Made by a program: the position numbers and the translations under genes
Assembly: GCF_033807575.1 (NCBI RefSeq)
Contig: NC_084703.1
Location: forward strand, 186,001 to 250,000
Source of the DNA: Cydia pomonella
Lineage: Eukaryota > Arthropoda > Insecta > Lepidoptera > Tortricidae
DNA length: 64,000 nucleotides
Direction: 5' to 3'
Notes under the pieces: model-generated
Told to the model about the DNA's origin: nothing
Seen by the model: the letters and a program-made list of their open reading frames with translations, nothing else
Database searches by the model: none
Shown here: one piece after another, positions 61,583 to 64,000 of the stretch
Position numbering within the stretch: position 1 is the first letter of the stretch
How the letters are laid out: every line of letters begins with the position of its first letter

Positions 61583-62637
61583 TGGCTATGCGCTGTTGTA
61601 TCTAATAAAAAATACCATTAGGGGGCTGTGAAACCTAACTCATTTCTCAGAGCATCGCCTGTATTCTGTGGCATACAACACACTCAGACGCTCGCAAACT
61701 TTAACGTTCACTAATGAGATAGATTACACTCGCTTGTGAGTTATTCAGGAAAAACAAATCACTCCTATACGCGGCGGAACACGAGGAAACCGAAAGATTT
61801 GAACGGTGTATTACTGATCACATTTATAGACTATTATAATGTAATATAAACTTTTCTGGATTACGCCTAGTTTCAGAGTTAATACCGATTTAAAAAAAGC
61901 TTCTTATTGTAACTCACAAGGAAAGGTACCCAACTGTCCGGTTCCGATTTGATTTATATTTATATATGTTATAGAGTACTCTAAAATAACGGACACGTAT
62001 TTTTTTTAGCTGCCCAAACTCAACCTATTGGGAGAAATTGTCCTCCAAAGTACTAAAAAGTTACTAAATCTTCTAACTCCTATAGAAAGTGATGCTCCAG
62101 CAACTTACTAGTTAATTGCTTGTTTGAGTATATGTTTGAGAGCAGGGAAAAATAATGTACACGTGTTTTCTTATATCTGCTTAAACTCAAGTTTTCCTAA
62201 AAAAACACCCGTCTTTATGTGTAACTATAGCGATAAGATATTATAAAACTTCGAATGTCGTTTTTTTTAGGAAAAAATGAGTTTTATTAAGGTAGGGTAT
62301 AATTCTTATAAGAGAAAAAGTGTTTTAGTTTTCTAGACATAGTGTTGACATCCTTTTAGTTGCAGTTACAAGTAATCGAATGCGTAGTAAATAGCAAAGC
62401 TCCCATAAACTTTTGTCAGTATTTTATTCGGCACTTATCTCGTGAAGAGGTTATCCAGTAAGATTGGCATCATTATTATCAGTAATTTTATCAAAGTTCA
62501 ATATTTTTGTAGGAACTACTTATTAAACAGCTCAAGTTACTTTAGAGCGTTTTACTCATTTCTTCCTTTTGTCCGTCAGGCCTACCTATTTGATAAGAAA
62601 ACTGTTAAGTAATGTTGTAAGATGTTGTAAGAATTTT
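61583..62637. other. Non-coding stretch
   Basis: AT-rich; no gene or repeat recognised. Confidence 0.4.
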
Positions 62638-62882
62638 GACGACCAGTCTGGCCTAGTGGGTAGTGACCCTGCCTATGAAGCCGATGGTCCCGGGTTCAAA
62701 TCCTGGTAAGGGCATTTATTTGTGTGATGAGCACGGATATTTGTTCCTGAGTCTTGGGTGTTTTCTATGTATTTAAGTATTTATACATATTTATATATTA
62801 TATATATCGTTGTCTGAGTACTCACAACACAAGCCTTCTTGAGCTTACTGTGGGGCTTAGTCAATTTGTGTAATAATGTCTT
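62638..62882 (+). mobile_element. Metulj-like SINE, copy 9
   Basis: GACGACCAGTCTGGCCTAGT, GATGGTCCCGGGTTCAAATC, body CGTTGTCTGAGTACTCACAA, ending GTGTAATAATGTC then an A run in place of the TTTA tail. Confidence 0.87.
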
Positions 62883-63052
62883 TAAAAAAAAGATGTGACC
62901 GGTAAAGAACTGCATATCTTTAAAAAGCAATATTGATGTATTTAATAGGTTTTCAATATTATTGAAAACTATCGTAAATGTCGATGTCAAGTATTCCGAC
63001 CGGGCACATAATGTACAGTTGCTGGGACCATTAATTTTGTTAGAAAATAAGA

Positions 63053-63093
63053 TTACCATCAGGTGAGATAGTGGTCAAACGCCTGCCTATCTT

Positions 63094-63120
<27 letters not shown>
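63053..63120 (+). mobile_element. LINE tail with (AT)n
   Basis: ATTACCATCAGGTGAGATAG, TGGTCAAACGCCTGCC followed by a long AT tract; the same kind of tail as 60085-60150. Confidence 0.55.
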
Positions 63121-63129
<9 letters not shown>

Positions 63130-63446
63130 CATTTTAATTTATTGAAATCATTTGGACTACTTGAACTTTGGATTACTGATCAGTTAAAGGGTCTATATTT
63201 TTAATGACTATTTGATTTTTGATTGTCTAAGGACCTCGCCCTGTATGTTTAATGAAACAGTCATAAACCGTTATAACATCGAATAATTGAATTGAAATAT
63301 CGTTATTCCAACTTGACGTCTATACGGTTAGGTAATACAATAACTTATTTACCTAGAGTTTAGTATTACAATAGATTAGACGAAACAAACAATTGGACAA
63401 AACAAAACCATACATAAAATTTATCACTTTCGCGGCGGATGTGCTA
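63121..63446. other. Non-coding stretch
   Basis: No gene or repeat recognised. Confidence 0.4.
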
Positions 63447-63566
63447 TAATAAATATCAACACGGACAAAGTGCCATAAATATGAATACACTACCTTATTG
63501 CCTATACTTTAAGGCAGTGTACTTATACATATTTTTAGCACTTTGTCTGTGTGTATATTTAATACC
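63447..63566. mobile_element. Tc1-like MITE, third relative
   Basis: AATATCAACACGGACAAAGT, GCCATAAATATGAATACAC and TACATATTTTTAGCACTTTG, TCTGTGTGTATATTTAAT; matches the inner arms of 58332-58453. Confidence 0.7.
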
Positions 63567-63716
63567 GCTTGACTAGGGGCGAGTCCCAACGCTGCGCCGG
63601 CGTACTTAGGATGCTGTTCGTGCTGCTTCGGCTGCGAGTGAGGAGTGACGCGCATCGCTTCGCTTGGAATTGGAAACTTGCACGAAAATTTGCTCATTAA
63701 AGTCTCCAGAAAAATA

Positions 63717-64000
63717 AATTCTTTATGTACAATAACAATATACATAATGGATATATACAGATGATTACTATAACTAGTTCATATCTAAAATAGGCCATTG
63801 AGGCATTGTACCAAGGATACTGGCGGCATTTCCTCGTTGTATCGCAATATTGATACGTTGTGCGAGGAAGCCGCCAGTTCTTCGGTCACCAGTCACGTCA
63901 ACCAGACGTTTCACGATATCTCCAAAAAACTTGTGCGCGCTTGGACCCCATGGACCTAGGTACTCTAGAGTTTCAACGCCAAAAAGTCTCCAGAATAAAT
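63717..64000 (-). pseudogene. 3' end of the endonuclease-type LINE (runs off the window)
   Basis: Minus-strand translation in the last ~70 codons reads LGPWGPSAHKFFGDIVKRLV, DVTGDRRTGGFLAQRINIAI, QRGNAASILGTMPQWPI and LDMN then stop near 63777, followed by the AT-rich 3' UTR. It is homologous to the C-terminus of 1728-3230. The frame is disturbed close to the right edge (the VETL and GPWGP parts are in different frames), so this copy is probably also dead. Confidence 0.7.

Larger units (their letters stand above)
50544..64000 (+). other. Presumed first intron of the apterous-like gene
   Basis: Begins with GTCAGTA. I found no second LIM domain, homeobox or plausible acceptor-linked exon to the right edge, and the region is full of transposable elements. 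The intron is therefore at least 13.4 kb, if the gene is intact. A missed short exon is possible. Confidence 0.5.

Overview
The window looks like moth or butterfly (Lepidoptera) nuclear DNA. It is AT-rich, almost without long open reading frames, and packed with repeats typical of lepidopteran genomes: tRNA-derived SINEs (one family resembling Metulj), many short terminal-inverted-repeat elements (MITEs), LINE 3' ends with simple-sequence tails, and a very abundant repeat bounded by GGGTTCCGT hairpins and CGAGTCGGACTCG. Splice sites and a multi-exon developmental gene confirm a eukaryote. No bacterial operon, CRISPR array or rRNA gene is seen.

Host genes are few. The clear one is the first coding exon of an apterous/Lhx2/9-type LIM-homeobox gene on the + strand (50059-50543): a complete first LIM zinc-finger domain followed by a canonical splice donor. 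No second LIM exon was recognised downstream, so 50544-64000 is probably one large, repeat-filled intron. Two other candidate host exons lie on the - strand: a cysteine-rich Kazal-like exon near 13.4-13.6 kb, whose 3' part and flanking intron also exist as an inverted copy at 11.5-12.0 kb, and an unidentified 195-bp symmetric exon at 19545-19739 with a decayed paralogous copy beside it.

Layout. 0-6.3 kb: AT-rich DNA, copies of the GGGTTCCGT family, and a broken LINE (1.7-3.2 kb) with a restriction-like-endonuclease type C-terminus. 6.3-9.4 kb: 5' part of a Ty3/Gypsy-like LTR element (LTR-like region, primer-binding site, gag, A-AAA-AAC slippery site, protease), truncated after protease. 10-15 kb: several MITEs and the inverted duplication. 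15.8-17.4 kb: a 5'-truncated LINE with an intact reverse-transcriptase reading frame. 18-26 kb: SINEs, LINE tails, MITEs. 26062-32888: an LTR retrotransposon with two LTRs that match by eye except for one 4-bp indel, a CACA target duplication, and only a decayed gag inside; it sits in a copy of the GGGTTCCGT family. 33-49 kb: SINEs, nested MITEs and a 63-bp minisatellite that keeps a reading frame open. 49.5-64 kb: the apterous-like exon and its presumed intron, with a 204-bp tandem duplication, two facing copies of a ~0.47-kb element, hAT-type MITEs with perfect 8-bp target duplications, and at the right edge another copy of the endonuclease-type LINE.

The transposon genes do not act together as a pathway. 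The window is a layered record of insertions, several of which can be ordered by nesting. All comparisons were done by eye; family names are from recognition and marked as tentative where appropriate.
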